Below, piece by piece: positions 27,682 to 35,771 of a stretch of 49,925 bases of DNA. Positions within the stretch are counted from its first letter, which is position 1. Each line of letters opens with the position of its first letter. Both the position numbers and the translations under genes were made by a program. The stretch lies in IMG/VR virus record IMGVR_UViG_3300021962_000164, positions 1 to 49,925 of that record; one strand, written 5' to 3'. The DNA is from a virus. The notes below the pieces were generated by a model. That model searched no databases, was not told where the DNA came from, and worked only from the letters and a program-made list of their open reading frames with translations.

Positions 27682-28281
27682 CTATAATAATTTAGAAAGG
27701 GTGTCTCCCATTGATTTTACGTCAGCTTCAATTTCAGATAATATATTATCCAATTTCTCAACTTTATGGGTCCATTCAAAACCTACAATAGCGATAAATT
27801 CCGATCCTTTTCGTATCGGATAAACCACTGCTGATTTAGACCCTCTCTGTGAAAAAAATGCTTTGGTAATTAAGTCCTCTATATTATCTACAACAGGATA
27901 TACCGCCTTGTGATTTACTACATCTTCAACGAAGTTTGAGTAAAGAGACATCGGTAAGTTCTGATATTGCTTAAACTCCGTGCTAACCCCTTCTTCGAGT
28001 GATTCAAATGAGGTTGAGAGTTTGGTCATGGATTTGCCTGTGTTGTATTTACCACCGTTGTGTCTTTGAAGAATGAATGCACGCTGACATTTATATTCTT
28101 CTAACAGTTGGTCTAATATGGTTTGGATTAGTTTGGAATGAGAAATCTCTCGGTCAATCTTTTTTTGTTTGTATTCACCGTATTTGTATTTGAGGAACCA
28201 AGATAAGAAAACACCAAGAAGTGTGGCCATACTTGATACCGCCAAAGAGATGATGTCCATGTATTGAATTTGAGTTTCCAT
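27682..28281 (-). CDS. Membrane-anchored GAF-like domain protein
   Basis: The 199-residue protein has one N-terminal membrane segment (about residues 9-31, IISLAVSSMATLLGVFLSWF), a short coiled stretch, and then a compact alpha/beta domain. That domain has CQRAFILQRHNGGKYNTGKS, NHKAVYPVVDNIED and GSKSAVVYPIRKGSEF then AIVGFEW, which has the layout of a GAF-type sensor fold. The ligand, if any, is unknown. It starts a few bases after a terminator and lies 8 bases before PhoH, so the two may be co-expressed. There is no clear Shine-Dalgarno site, but TATTTATT just before the ATG resembles the window's promoter element. A holin-type membrane role cannot be excluded. Confidence 0.6.
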   Translation of the reverse strand: METQIQYMDIISLAVSSMATLLGVFLSWFLKYKYGEYKQKKIDREISHSKLIQTILDQLLEEYKCQRAFILQRHNGGKYNTGKSMTKLSTSFESLEEGVSTEFKQYQNLPMSLYSNFVEDVVNHKAVYPVVDNIEDLITKAFFSQRGSKSAVVYPIRKGSEFIAIVGFEWTHKVEKLDNILSEIEADVKSMGDTLSKLL

Positions 28282-28310
28282 TTGTAATAAATAGCAAAGT
28301 GATAATAAAA

Positions 28311-28332
28311 AAGGGTGACAAATATCACCCTT
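28311..28332 (-). terminator. Terminator after the membrane protein gene
   Basis: On the coding strand an 8-base stem AAGGGTGA / TCACCCTT with a 6-base loop is followed by TTTTATTATC, between the membrane protein at 28357 and the GAF-like gene. Confidence 0.82.
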
Positions 28333-28356
28333 GATGAAAATTTATTTTATAGTATT

Positions 28357-29103
28357 TTAAGCAAACAATTTTGATATTGTATCTGTTAAGAATTTACCAA
28401 CACCAACTTCACCAGCTTTCACAGCAGTTAGAGCACCTTCAATTCCAGCCATAACACCTGATCCTTTAGACACAGCATCTATTGCACCTGCACCAGATAC
28501 AACAGCAAGTGAAGCAACAATAACAGTATGAACAACATTAGCAACTTTTTGTTGTTTATCTGCCGGCAATTGTTTAAATCCAGGAATGAATGTCAAACCT
28601 TTAAGAATTAGTGATGTTATTTTACCATGCCATTTGTGTCCTGCATGAATAAGTTTTTCACCAGCTTTACCACTTCCACCTAAAAGTAATGAAAGACTTT
28701 TGACAATTTTACCAATAAGTTCTACTATTGCAGGAATAGCCATTGCAAGCGATACTATGAATAAAGTTGTTATTTCTTCATTCATAGCTTGACGAGTTTT
28801 TCCTTCTGTTAATGCCTTCTTTTTTCTTTTTATTGACTCATTTGCAACTTTAGCAAGTGCAGGTTGTTTTTTGAGAGCATCTTCAACTGCCTTTTCATCG
28901 TCATTTTTTTTATCAACGTCTCCACCAATTTTTGAAAGACCAGCTTCCATATCTTTAGCAGCTTTTTCAAAAGCAGCCATAACATCTTTTTCATCTTGTG
29001 GGTTAACCTCGTCTTCTTCTTTGAGATAACGCAAAACTTCATTTCTGATAATACGTTTTAACTCCGATTCTGTTAAGGTTGCAATTACTTTTTTTTGTTT
29101 CAT
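28357..29103 (-). CDS. Membrane protein with capsid-targeting-like N terminus, unknown
   Basis: The 248-residue product begins with an amphipathic helix (TLTESELKRIIRNEVLRYLK) followed by a charged coiled region to about residue 105. It then has two or three hydrophobic segments (LFIVSLAMAIPAIVELIG, SLILKGLTFIPGF, TVIVASLAVVSGAGAI) and a Gly-rich end. The downstream ATG at 29103 was preferred because GGAG lies seven bases before it. The gene follows the major capsid gene and has its own terminator. L-T-E sites in the N-terminal half would suit cleavage by the prohead protease, so a packaged, membrane-active ejection protein is one possibility; a holin-like role is another. Both are inference. 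Confidence 0.6.
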   Translation of the reverse strand: MKQKKVIATLTESELKRIIRNEVLRYLKEEDEVNPQDEKDVMAAFEKAAKDMEAGLSKIGGDVDKKNDDEKAVEDALKKQPALAKVANESIKRKKKALTEGKTRQAMNEEITTLFIVSLAMAIPAIVELIGKIVKSLSLLLGGSGKAGEKLIHAGHKWHGKITSLILKGLTFIPGFKQLPADKQQKVANVVHTVIVASLAVVSGAGAIDAVSKGSGVMAGIEGALTAVKAGEVGVGKFLTDTISKLFA

Positions 29104-29148
29104 CGAATACTCCATCCATATATTTCAAATTAAATTATTTGCTTTAGA

Positions 29149-29156
29149 ATAAATAT
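29149..29156 (-). promoter_or_regulatory. ATATTTAT element
   Basis: The coding strand reads TACATATTTATTCTAAAG, 45 bases before the membrane protein gene and just behind the major capsid terminator. Confidence 0.55.
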
Positions 29157-29170
29157 GTATTAAAAATAAA

Positions 29171-29198
29171 AAAGGAGTGAGAAAAATCTCACTCCTTT
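29171..29198 (-). terminator. Terminator of the major capsid gene
   Basis: On the coding strand a 12-base stem (AAAGGAGTGAGA / TCTCACTCCTTT) with a 4-base loop is followed by TTTATTTTTAATA. This is a strong intrinsic terminator about 20 bases after the stop. Confidence 0.88.
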
Positions 29199-29220
29199 AT
29201 TTTCATCAACCCAATACGGT

Positions 29221-30864
29221 TTAGATGTCACCGAGAGAATCTATTTGGATAAGACCATAGAACTCAGGACGAACAATCTTCTTCGCATAACGAGTCATCA
29301 CGCCTTTTCTTGGTGTGAAGTTCGTTGGGTCGTATACTAACGGTGTCATTACGAGTGGAATGTATGGAGCATACACAGCACCAGTTTCGAGGAATTGTGT
29401 TCCACGGAAACCTACAAGAACTTGATTTTCAAGCATGTAAGGATTCTTGTAAACTGTGATACGGCCATTCAATTGACCAACTTTTTGAACACCCATTGCG
29501 AATTTCATACCTTCACCATCAACTGCATAGCCAGGCATTGATTCAAGTATTGTAGCAACTTGTGGAGAACATACGAGGAAGTTTGCACCACCACGAAGTG
29601 TTTTCTGATGAATTGTGTTTGATACTTTTTGAATCTTTGTGCCAAGTGTTTGGAACCATGTTTGTTGGTTAAACGCAGAAGCAGCAGCTTGGTTTGTAGC
29701 ATAGTCACCGAATGTGCTTGTAGCAGCATCATATGTGCGACCGATGCGAGCAGACCATCTTTCTGTTGTTTGTGCATTCTTAATCAACATATCAAGAATT
29801 TCCAAATCAATTTCTTGTGAAATGTATTCGGACAACATTGATGTCAATTCAGCTTCAGCATCGATTGAGTGATATGCATTCAAATCTTGTGCAAATTCAG
29901 GTGTCCATACTGCCTTCAACTTACGTGTTTTAGCAACAATAGATTCTGAACGCAATTCTAGATTGATTTCTGGAATGTCAAGACTTCCACCAGCCAAACC
30001 ATCTTCAAAGTCACCACGACTTGTAGCAGTTGGTTGTTTTTCATAAGAAACAACTGCATTAACAGGAACTGCAGAAGCAGATACTACAAATGTAATTTGT
30101 GTATTTGTTGTATTTGAAGTTGTATATTGTGGGAAATAACCCAAAATATTTGAACCAGAAATCTTAAAAGCACGGATTGCCTCTGAATCATGATCAGTCA
30201 TTGATGCAGAAGAAACTGTGATTGTAAAGATTTTACCAGCTGCAAGTGATGCGGAATAAGCATTTTGAAACTCTGTGTCATACTGATATACAGATGGTGT
30301 TGAGTGTGATACTGAACCAGTAGCCGCATTTCCATTATTAACAGTTGATACTGTTATAGTTTGAGCAGCTGTTGTTGCCTCATTGATTGAATAACCGAAA
30401 CGACCTGCACCATAAAGACCGCCTGAAGGATCAGCGTCTTTTGCGTCTTTACCGGTTATACCAAATACTGAATCAGCTTGTGAATCTTTACCAGCATTTG
30501 CTGTAAAGCCAGGTTGTGCTGTTCCATATTTGAAATCCAAGAAGAACACAAGACCAGAAGGCAAGTTCATTGGTTGAACAGAAACAAAGTCTTTCGCAGC
30601 AATTTCAGAGAAAATACGGCGAACCAATGGAAGTGCAACACCAGCCCATTCTTCTGAACCAGCTGCTGTACCTGTTCTGTTTGATTCTTCGATAAGTTGT
30701 TTTGCTTGATTTTCGAGAAGAACTGCAATAGAGTTCTTTTCATATTCGTTTTTCAAATTATCAAGAAGACCAGTTTTTGCCCATTTATTGACAATCTGCT
30801 TGTTTTCTTTGATAAGTTGCTTATGGGGATTACCCGAAGTATTTAATAAATTTTGTATACTCAT
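29221..30864 (-). CDS. gp23: Major capsid protein (gp23-like)
   Basis: The 547-residue protein has the gp23 N-terminal pattern: IAVLLENQAKQLIEESNRTG, then EEWAGVALPLVRRIFSEIA, and the C-terminal TPLVYDPTNFTPRKGVMTRY. A probable prohead protease site lies at L57-I58-E59 (or I58-E59-E60), close to the T4 cleavage point at residue 65. The body contains an insertion rich in Ser/Thr (about residues 165-290), likely a surface domain. The ATG has AAGGA eight bases upstream. A strong terminator follows directly, as expected for the most abundant late product. Confidence 0.96.
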   Translation of the reverse strand: MSIQNLLNTSGNPHKQLIKENKQIVNKWAKTGLLDNLKNEYEKNSIAVLLENQAKQLIEESNRTGTAAGSEEWAGVALPLVRRIFSEIAAKDFVSVQPMNLPSGLVFFLDFKYGTAQPGFTANAGKDSQADSVFGITGKDAKDADPSGGLYGAGRFGYSINEATTAAQTITVSTVNNGNAATGSVSHSTPSVYQYDTEFQNAYSASLAAGKIFTITVSSASMTDHDSEAIRAFKISGSNILGYFPQYTTSNTTNTQITFVVSASAVPVNAVVSYEKQPTATSRGDFEDGLAGGSLDIPEINLELRSESIVAKTRKLKAVWTPEFAQDLNAYHSIDAEAELTSMLSEYISQEIDLEILDMLIKNAQTTERWSARIGRTYDAATSTFGDYATNQAAASAFNQQTWFQTLGTKIQKVSNTIHQKTLRGGANFLVCSPQVATILESMPGYAVDGEGMKFAMGVQKVGQLNGRITVYKNPYMLENQVLVGFRGTQFLETGAVYAPYIPLVMTPLVYDPTNFTPRKGVMTRYAKKIVRPEFYGLIQIDSLGDI

Positions 30865-30882
30865 TGTTTTTTCCTTAAAAAA

Positions 30883-31953
30883 TTATTTCAAACCTGCTAA
30901 TTTACGTAAACGATTTGCCATATCATCACCTTCATTTAAGATTGGTTTTGATGGGCGTGTGCTTGCGGTTGGTTTAGACGCAAAAGATTCTTTAATTTGT
31001 TTAATCTTTGTTGTTCTTAACGATTCGCAAAGTGTAGCATAAACTAATTTGACTTCACGAAGACTTGATGCACGATCAAAGTTTTCTATAACAGTCATTT
31101 TTTGTTTTTCATTCAGTGAATGCTTACGGAATAATTTGTTTGAGAAGAGCAATTTAGAGTTCAAAAGATTGACTTCATTAATTTTTGAACGTAAGAAAGA
31201 AATTACAGCATATGCCTCACGAAGTTTAGCTTCTGCCATTTCTTTTTCCTTTTCTTCTTCCGCTTCTTCAACTTTTTCTTCTTCTTCTTCCTCACGAAGA
31301 GCACGCAAAACTTCTTTGATGTCTACTTCTTCTTCGTCTTCACCTTCTTCAACTTTTTCTTCAGCTTTTTCACCTTCTTCTTCTTCACGAAGAGCACGGA
31401 GGATTTCTTTGATTTCAGCAACTTCTTCGGAGTCTTCATCTTCTTCTTCAACAAGTTGAACAAGTTTTTCACCCTTATCTTCTGTGCTGTCATCAGACGC
31501 TACTGCTGATGGTTTCTTATTGTCACCGGTTCCAATTTCAGATGAATCAATGTCTTCTTCTAATTGACGTATAATTTCCATCAATTCTTCATCCATTGGT
31601 TCTTCTTCATCTTCACCTTCTTCAACAGGTGCTTCTTCTTCTTCAGCTTCCTCAACGGGAGCTTCTTCTTCTTCGGCTTCTTCAACCTTTTCTTCTTCGC
31701 CTTCGCCTTCTTCCATAGCAGGTTCTTCATCTTCACCTTCGCTATAGAATCCGTATTCTTCTACGGGTGCTTCTTCTTCACCCTCGCCTTCCTCAACTGG
31801 CTCCTCGGCTTCTGCCTCCTCTGCCAACTTTTGGGAAAGCATAGACTGCAAACGCGGAGTGAATGCTTCTTCCAATGCCAATTTAGCGTTTGCCAATGCT
31901 ACTTCCTTAACAGCTTTAGCATCTGCAATTGCTTCTTTCAATAAATCATTCAT
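30883..31953 (-). CDS. gp22: Prohead core scaffold (gp22-like)
   Basis: The 356-residue product is extremely acidic, with long Glu-rich runs (EEEAPVEEAEEEEAPVEE and similar) between a helical N terminus (MNDLLKEAIADAKAVKEVAL) and a helical, more basic C terminus ending DDMANRLRKLAGLK. This fits the T4-type core scaffold that fills the prohead and is cut up by the prohead protease. Its place directly before the major capsid gene supports this. The ATG at 31953 was chosen because GGAG lies six bases upstream. The acidic blocks are imperfect tandem repeats of PVEE/EE units and may vary in copy number. Confidence 0.85.
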   Translation of the reverse strand: MNDLLKEAIADAKAVKEVALANAKLALEEAFTPRLQSMLSQKLAEEAEAEEPVEEGEGEEEAPVEEYGFYSEGEDEEPAMEEGEGEEEKVEEAEEEEAPVEEAEEEEAPVEEGEDEEEPMDEELMEIIRQLEEDIDSSEIGTGDNKKPSAVASDDSTEDKGEKLVQLVEEEDEDSEEVAEIKEILRALREEEEGEKAEEKVEEGEDEEEVDIKEVLRALREEEEEEKVEEAEEEKEKEMAEAKLREAYAVISFLRSKINEVNLLNSKLLFSNKLFRKHSLNEKQKMTVIENFDRASSLREVKLVYATLCESLRTTKIKQIKESFASKPTASTRPSKPILNEGDDMANRLRKLAGLK

Positions 31954-31971
31954 AAAAATCTCCAACTATTT

Positions 31972-32035
31972 TTAGTGTTATTTGAAACACTAATTGCAAT
32001 AAAAAAATAATATCGGACTCTATAACGGATAGAGT
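31972..32035 (-). other. Two hairpins in the leader of the scaffold gene
   Basis: Within the gap before the scaffold gene, TTAGTGTT (31972-31979) can pair with AACACTAA (31986-31993), and ACTCTAT (32017-32023) with ATAGAGT (32029-32035). The second is followed on the coding strand by a T-rich stretch and may be a weak terminator. The first lies in the mRNA leader and may affect stability. No ATATTTAT is present here. Confidence 0.4.
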
Positions 32036-32062
32036 ATTTCGTAAGTATAAGTATGTAAAAAA

Positions 32063-32191
32063 TTATTTTTTTTCTATTTTCTGTGTAGAATTTTGGGTAG
32101 GACCATACTGAAAAATTGATTTTGCGTCATTTTCAGTATAAATGTATCTTTTATCTCTGTCTACTGTGTCAATTTTTTTTTCATCGGCCAT
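32063..32191 (-). CDS. Small 42-residue protein of the head core region
   Basis: A short frame MADEKKIDTVDRDKRYIYTE, then about 22 more residues ending QKIEKK, has a GGAG site eight bases before its ATG and overlaps the last 11 bases of the ADP-ribosyltransferase gene. This spacing is the same as for other real genes here. It lies just before the scaffold gene, where T4 has small prohead core genes (gp67/gp68), although no similarity can be claimed at this length. It is highly charged and likely unstructured. It could be a core peptide or a regulatory leader. Confidence 0.5.
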   Translation of the reverse strand: MADEKKIDTVDRDKRYIYTENDAKSIFQYGPTQNSTQKIEKK

Positions 32192-33434
32192 AGTTCTGCT
32201 CCACTAATATCTTGTAGATATTTCTTGTATCATTAAAACCCTGTATTGTATATCTACAATTTCTTGGCAATGTTACTTCTGTTTCGTGACAATAATCATT
32301 TGAATGACACGGTAGAGTCAATATAGAAGTTCCAGCAGGAATAAAAAATTCAAAAAGTGGTAATCTTTTTTTTCCGGTTCCTTCGGATATAAGAGGATTT
32401 AATGATGTAGTTACGAAAGATTTATCAATCCATTGACCTTCATCTACAAACATTTGTAATACTTTATTATTTTCTACTGAACGATATGTTACTATGTTAT
32501 ATTGTAAAGTTTGTGGTTCTTCTAAAAATGCATAATCCATTTCATATATTGTAAATGCATTCATTGCACTATTATATTTTTTTTCTCTTTCATCGCCTTC
32601 TTTGGGTTTACCCAATTTTATTTGAGTTTCAATTTCTTTTTTACTCACCGATGGTTTGGAAAAACGTATTATATTGTTTATTTTATTGGAATTTATGTAG
32701 TAATACTGCAAAGCCATTATTGTCTGTGTGTCCAATTTTCCCTTACTTATTAAACTGTGTTTTGATACTGCTATTGATTCTATTTTTTTATACAATTTTG
32801 AAAATTTTATTTTATCATCACCAATGGATAAATCATACATATCTAGTATATCTTCATAATCATAATTCAATAAGTGTTCGCGAGTTTTTGGGTATAGATT
32901 ATCAGTTTTTATATCTAATTTCTCTGTATCAACTTTATTTAAAAAACCAACCGTTTTCAATCCAGTTTTTTCTTCGTTTGGTTCTTTTGGTTTTTCTTCA
33001 GGTTTTTTTTCTGCATCATCATCTTTTGGTTTTTTTTCATCAGTTTTTTCTGATGAATCAGTTGAAGGTTCTTCTTCTGGTGTTTCCTCCGAGGGTTCAG
33101 CATCAGGTTCAACGGAAGTTTCTGCGGGTGTCTCTGTTGGAGTTTCAGCTGCGGGTTCAACAGGAGTTTCTGCTGGTGTTTCAGCTGCGGGTTCTTCTTC
33201 CTCTTTTTTTGGTGCCTTTTCTTTGGGCGCAGATTTTTGATGTTTTGCCGGATCAAAACTTTTTTTGCTTATGTAATAAGATTTTCCACTTTCTTTATTA
33301 ACAACAAGCATTTTATCTGGATCTTGACTTGCAGGTTTTTCATCTTCTTCTGATAAAGAAAAAGACCTTTCCAGGTTTTCAACAACTTTCCGCACTTCTT
33401 TACGGATTAGTTTTTCAATACTAGCAAAGGTCAT
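32181..33434 (-). CDS. Mono-ADP-ribosyltransferase (R-S-E class), probably head-packaged
   Basis: The 417-residue product has three parts. Residues 1-22 form a basic amphipathic helix (IEKLIRKEVRKVVENL). Residues 35-160 are a Pro/Glu/Thr linker with repeats such as PAETPVEPAAETP. The C-terminal 250 residues are an ADP-ribosyltransferase fold: Arg318 in NIVTYRSV, the S-T-S equivalent TTS at 342-344 (SFVTTSLNP), and the E-x-E loop ETE at 384-386 (CHETEVTLPRNC). This order defines arginine-type enzymes. T4 Alt and related injected enzymes modify host RNA polymerase and other proteins; a like role is inferred here. The ATG at 33434 has GGAG seven bases upstream. Its place between head genes suits packaging. 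Confidence 0.82.
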   Translation of the reverse strand: MTFASIEKLIRKEVRKVVENLERSFSLSEEDEKPASQDPDKMLVVNKESGKSYYISKKSFDPAKHQKSAPKEKAPKKEEEEPAAETPAETPVEPAAETPTETPAETSVEPDAEPSEETPEEEPSTDSSEKTDEKKPKDDDAEKKPEEKPKEPNEEKTGLKTVGFLNKVDTEKLDIKTDNLYPKTREHLLNYDYEDILDMYDLSIGDDKIKFSKLYKKIESIAVSKHSLISKGKLDTQTIMALQYYYINSNKINNIIRFSKPSVSKKEIETQIKLGKPKEGDEREKKYNSAMNAFTIYEMDYAFLEEPQTLQYNIVTYRSVENNKVLQMFVDEGQWIDKSFVTTSLNPLISEGTGKKRLPLFEFFIPAGTSILTLPCHSNDYCHETEVTLPRNCRYTIQGFNDTRNIYKILVEQNYGR

Positions 33435-33444
33435 TTTATCTCCA

Positions 33445-33672
33445 TTAAATATTTTCCGAATCAAGTTTACGTTGTCTCCTTACAGCCGCATTTCTTTTTT
33501 CAGATTTTCTTTTTGATGGTTTGATATATTCCATACGATTTTTATATTCTTCAAGAATACCAGCTTCTTTAACTTTACGTTTAAAAACCTTAATCATTGT
33601 ATCTACATTCATTCCACCTGCCTTTACTTTTACATGAGCAGGTTTTGAACTGGTATAAACTCTGTCTGACAT
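33445..33672 (-). CDS. rpsU: Phage-encoded ribosomal protein bS21
   Basis: The 75-residue protein is a bS21 homologue. Residues 23-70 (VDTMIKVFKRKVKEAGILEE, then NRMEYIKPSKRKSEKRNAAV and RRQRKL) align along their length with bacterial bS21 (FDVALRRFKRSCEKAGVL, then FYEKPT...RKRAKASAVKR). bS21 binds the small subunit near the anti-Shine-Dalgarno end of 16S rRNA and affects initiation. Phage-borne bS21 genes are known from marine and huge phages. The extra N-terminal 20 residues (SDRVYTSSKPAHVKVKAGG) are not usual. An AAGGA site lies eight bases before the ATG. The gene lies in the head cluster, 14 bases after a core-region gene, so it is probably made late. Confidence 0.85.
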   Translation of the reverse strand: MSDRVYTSSKPAHVKVKAGGMNVDTMIKVFKRKVKEAGILEEYKNRMEYIKPSKRKSEKRNAAVRRQRKLDSENI

Positions 33673-33686
33673 AACATATTCCTTAT

Positions 33687-34283
33687 TTATTTTTTTATTT
33701 CGTAAAACGTTCCGAGTTGTTTACCTATATTCTCGTAGATAGACTCCAAGGTTCTTTGTAACTTAACTATTTTTTCTGATATTTTTTGAAATTCATTTAC
33801 CGATTCTTTCAATCGTTTTGAGTTTCTTCTGTGTGATACACCTTCAAACCAATCACCAGATTCCTCAACCATATTCTTACTTGCAAACTCAACTATTCGT
33901 TTAATCTCTGAAACAATTTCTGGAAGTGCCTTCGATCGATGAACAACTGAACGATATTCATTATATCTTGAAATTGCCTCAATATATTGTTGTTTTTGTT
34001 CAGAAGTTAATACTTTTGTACTAAAACGTTCAGACATTACTTCTTGAACCGCATCAGAAACCAATTTATTTATTTCTTCCCTTGTCATTGTTGTTTTTGT
34101 TTCACCTACTTTTTTAGGAAGACCAGCATGTTTTGTGCTTGCAAATTTTTCCAATTCCTTTTCAGACATTGATGATGCCAAATCTTTTACGGATTTACTA
34201 ACATCACTTGAAGCAACTTTACCTCTTTTGTAAGAAAGAGCTAATCCCATTAACTTTTGTTGCTGTTGGCTGAGAGCAGGCAT
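33687..34283 (-). CDS. Head-region protein with DUF3008-like N terminus
   Basis: The 198-residue protein begins MPALSQQQQKLMGLALSYKR, then DLASSMSEKELEKFASTKHA and GLPKKV. This is the pattern of a short phage domain of unknown function that I associate with DUF3008. The rest is helical, with TREEINKLVSDAVQEVMSE and a C-terminal coiled coil. Its start shares a base with the stop of the prohead protease gene and has GGAG nearby, so the two are coupled. A structural or core role in the prohead is likely from position. Confidence 0.72.
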   Translation of the reverse strand: MPALSQQQQKLMGLALSYKRGKVASSDVSKSVKDLASSMSEKELEKFASTKHAGLPKKVGETKTTMTREEINKLVSDAVQEVMSERFSTKVLTSEQKQQYIEAISRYNEYRSVVHRSKALPEIVSEIKRIVEFASKNMVEESGDWFEGVSHRRNSKRLKESVNEFQKISEKIVKLQRTLESIYENIGKQLGTFYEIKK

Positions 34284-34954
34284 TATTTATCTCCAAATAT
34301 GCATTCGCAGACATTACCTATTTCACAAATAATGTTTGTTATGTTATTATGAATACGATTTATCTTGGGATCAATTTTAGCAATAGTGGATGTGGAAATT
34401 CCTTCTATAATTAAACCTTCATGTAAACCTTCTTCCATTCCTTGTGGGTACATGAATGCACCATGTGTTGAAGGATTAGATACAAAATCCCAACCGATCA
34501 ATTCAAAGTCATCCTGTACTTCTACTGTGCTTTCATTTACTTCTTCTACTGAACCCAAACCTCTTGATGATATTCCAAGACGAATACCTGCACCAAGAAG
34601 TTGTTTTAATATATTTCCAGAAGGTGTTGGTAGTATTTCAACCGTTCCAACAACATCATTACCTTTCCAATCTACACCAAGAACATTGTGAGAAACATTA
34701 CGAAGATTGATTACAGATGAATCCGGATGGTCAAGTTCTCCAAGAGCACGGTTTTCTTTTATTTGATTTTCGGCATACTTTTTAACCTCACGCATCAAAA
34801 TTTTTTTTGGATATACTCTACCGTTTTGATTTTTTGCTTCAGCTCTCTGTAAAACACCCGAAACTATAACTTTACCATTATTTTTTTTTTCGGATTCTGC
34901 AATTAATTTTGGACTTGCAGAAAAAAGTATAGTATCTACGAGTAGTTGTTTCAT
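34283..34954 (-). CDS. gp21: Prohead core protease (gp21-like)
   Basis: The 223-residue serine protease has the gp21 signatures: VSGVLQRAEAKNQNGRVYPK, catalytic His76 in ALGELDHPDS, and catalytic Ser129 or Ser130 in LGISSRGLGSV. The family cuts scaffold, capsid and packaged proteins after [L/I]-x-E during head maturation and removes itself. The internal methionine at 34954 was taken as start because AGGTG lies just upstream and the preceding stop (TAA) is one base away; a GTG three codons earlier is less likely. The L-I-A-E near residue 20 may be a self-cleavage site. Confidence 0.93.
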   Translation of the reverse strand: MKQLLVDTILFSASPKLIAESEKKNNGKVIVSGVLQRAEAKNQNGRVYPKKILMREVKKYAENQIKENRALGELDHPDSSVINLRNVSHNVLGVDWKGNDVVGTVEILPTPSGNILKQLLGAGIRLGISSRGLGSVEEVNESTVEVQDDFELIGWDFVSNPSTHGAFMYPQGMEEGLHEGLIIEGISTSTIAKIDPKINRIHNNITNIICEIGNVCECIFGDK

Positions 34955-34955
34955 T

Positions 34956-35459
34956 TTATGCACCTAATTCGTGAATCTTTTTTGTAATTCTGTTTATTCT
35001 TTCTGATATTTTACGCAATCTACTCATTGATTCACCCCAAAGAGTTCTTTGATCAACATTCATTTCTGTTTTTAGTCTTAATGCATGTTCAACAACTCTT
35101 TCAACTTCGTAAATTGTTCTGTTTATGTTCTTAATAGAATCATTTATTTTTCTATTTGAGCTTCGGGTTTCGTCAGTTCTAAACTCTTTATACGTTCCTT
35201 CATTTATCACGCCCATCGCCTGTTTGTATACAGACTCATAATTTTTCTTTTTTGTTTTTGGAACAATTTTATATCCATAAACTTCAGCAGTTTCTTTATT
35301 GTGTTCTTCAAAATCTTCTTCACTTTTAGCAAAAGCGTTAGGAGTTTGATATCCAGGAACAGAAGCAGTCGTGCTCATTTCATCCAAAGATAATTCTTCG
35401 GTAAACTCACGGTATTCTTCGGACTCTTTAAGTTTTTTTATGAAAGATTCAACATTCAT
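34956..35459 (-). CDS. Head core-region protein, unknown
   Basis: The 167-residue protein carries EMSTTASVPGYQTPNAFAKS near residues 27-46, a phrase I have seen in phage head-region proteins of unknown role. The C-terminal half is a coiled coil with regular hydrophobic spacing (INDSIKNINRTIYEVERVVE). The N terminus MNVESFIKKLKESEEYREF is charged and helical with L-K-E. The ATG has AGGT nearby and follows the previous stop by three bases. A prohead core or scaffold-associated role is the best guess. Confidence 0.65.
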   Translation of the reverse strand: MNVESFIKKLKESEEYREFTEELSLDEMSTTASVPGYQTPNAFAKSEEDFEEHNKETAEVYGYKIVPKTKKKNYESVYKQAMGVINEGTYKEFRTDETRSSNRKINDSIKNINRTIYEVERVVEHALRLKTEMNVDQRTLWGESMSRLRKISERINRITKKIHELGA

Positions 35460-35462
35460 ATA

Positions 35463-35771
35463 TTACCTAATAACTTGATTACGAATTAAAATATACGAAT
35501 CAGCTGCATCTGTAACGTGTTCGATTGATAGTTCATGGATATATCCTTTTGCCAATTTACTTATATCTATACTACCACCATTTGAAAGATATACAGTTCC
35601 AGCTGCACTAGTATGTGGAATAATAGCACCTGCACCATATTCAGAACCAGTAAACCACATTGTTCCAGTTGCTGGTATTGATTTCAGCCACTTGCCGGGA
35701 TGTCCCTTTTTTTCAAATTCGTTTGCCTGTGATGCAGGAAAATTATATGGGTGTATTTCATTGACTGACAT
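35463..35771 (-). CDS. Small beta-rich structural protein, unknown
   Basis: The 102-residue protein has the look of a small virion decoration or fibre-like beta domain: IPATGTMWFTGSEYGAGAII, GTVYLSNGGSIDISKLAKGY and SYILIRNQVIR. No family can be named. GGAG lies a few bases before the ATG, whose first base is the last base of the previous gene's stop (TAATG). It lies in the head module between portal and protease, so a capsid decoration role is possible. Confidence 0.62.
   Translation of the reverse strand: MSVNEIHPYNFPASQANEFEKKGHPGKWLKSIPATGTMWFTGSEYGAGAIIPHTSAAGTVYLSNGGSIDISKLAKGYIHELSIEHVTDAADSYILIRNQVIR

Noticed and set aside
31049-31944. Two Ser-rich or Phe-rich plus-strand frames.
   Set aside because: They are the reverse complement of the Glu-rich scaffold gene (GAA/GAG gives TTC/CTC) and have no ribosome-binding site or family.
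32555-33301. A 248-codon plus-strand frame.
   Set aside because: It is antisense to the ADP-ribosyltransferase gene, and its Leu/Phe/His-rich sequence has no domain.
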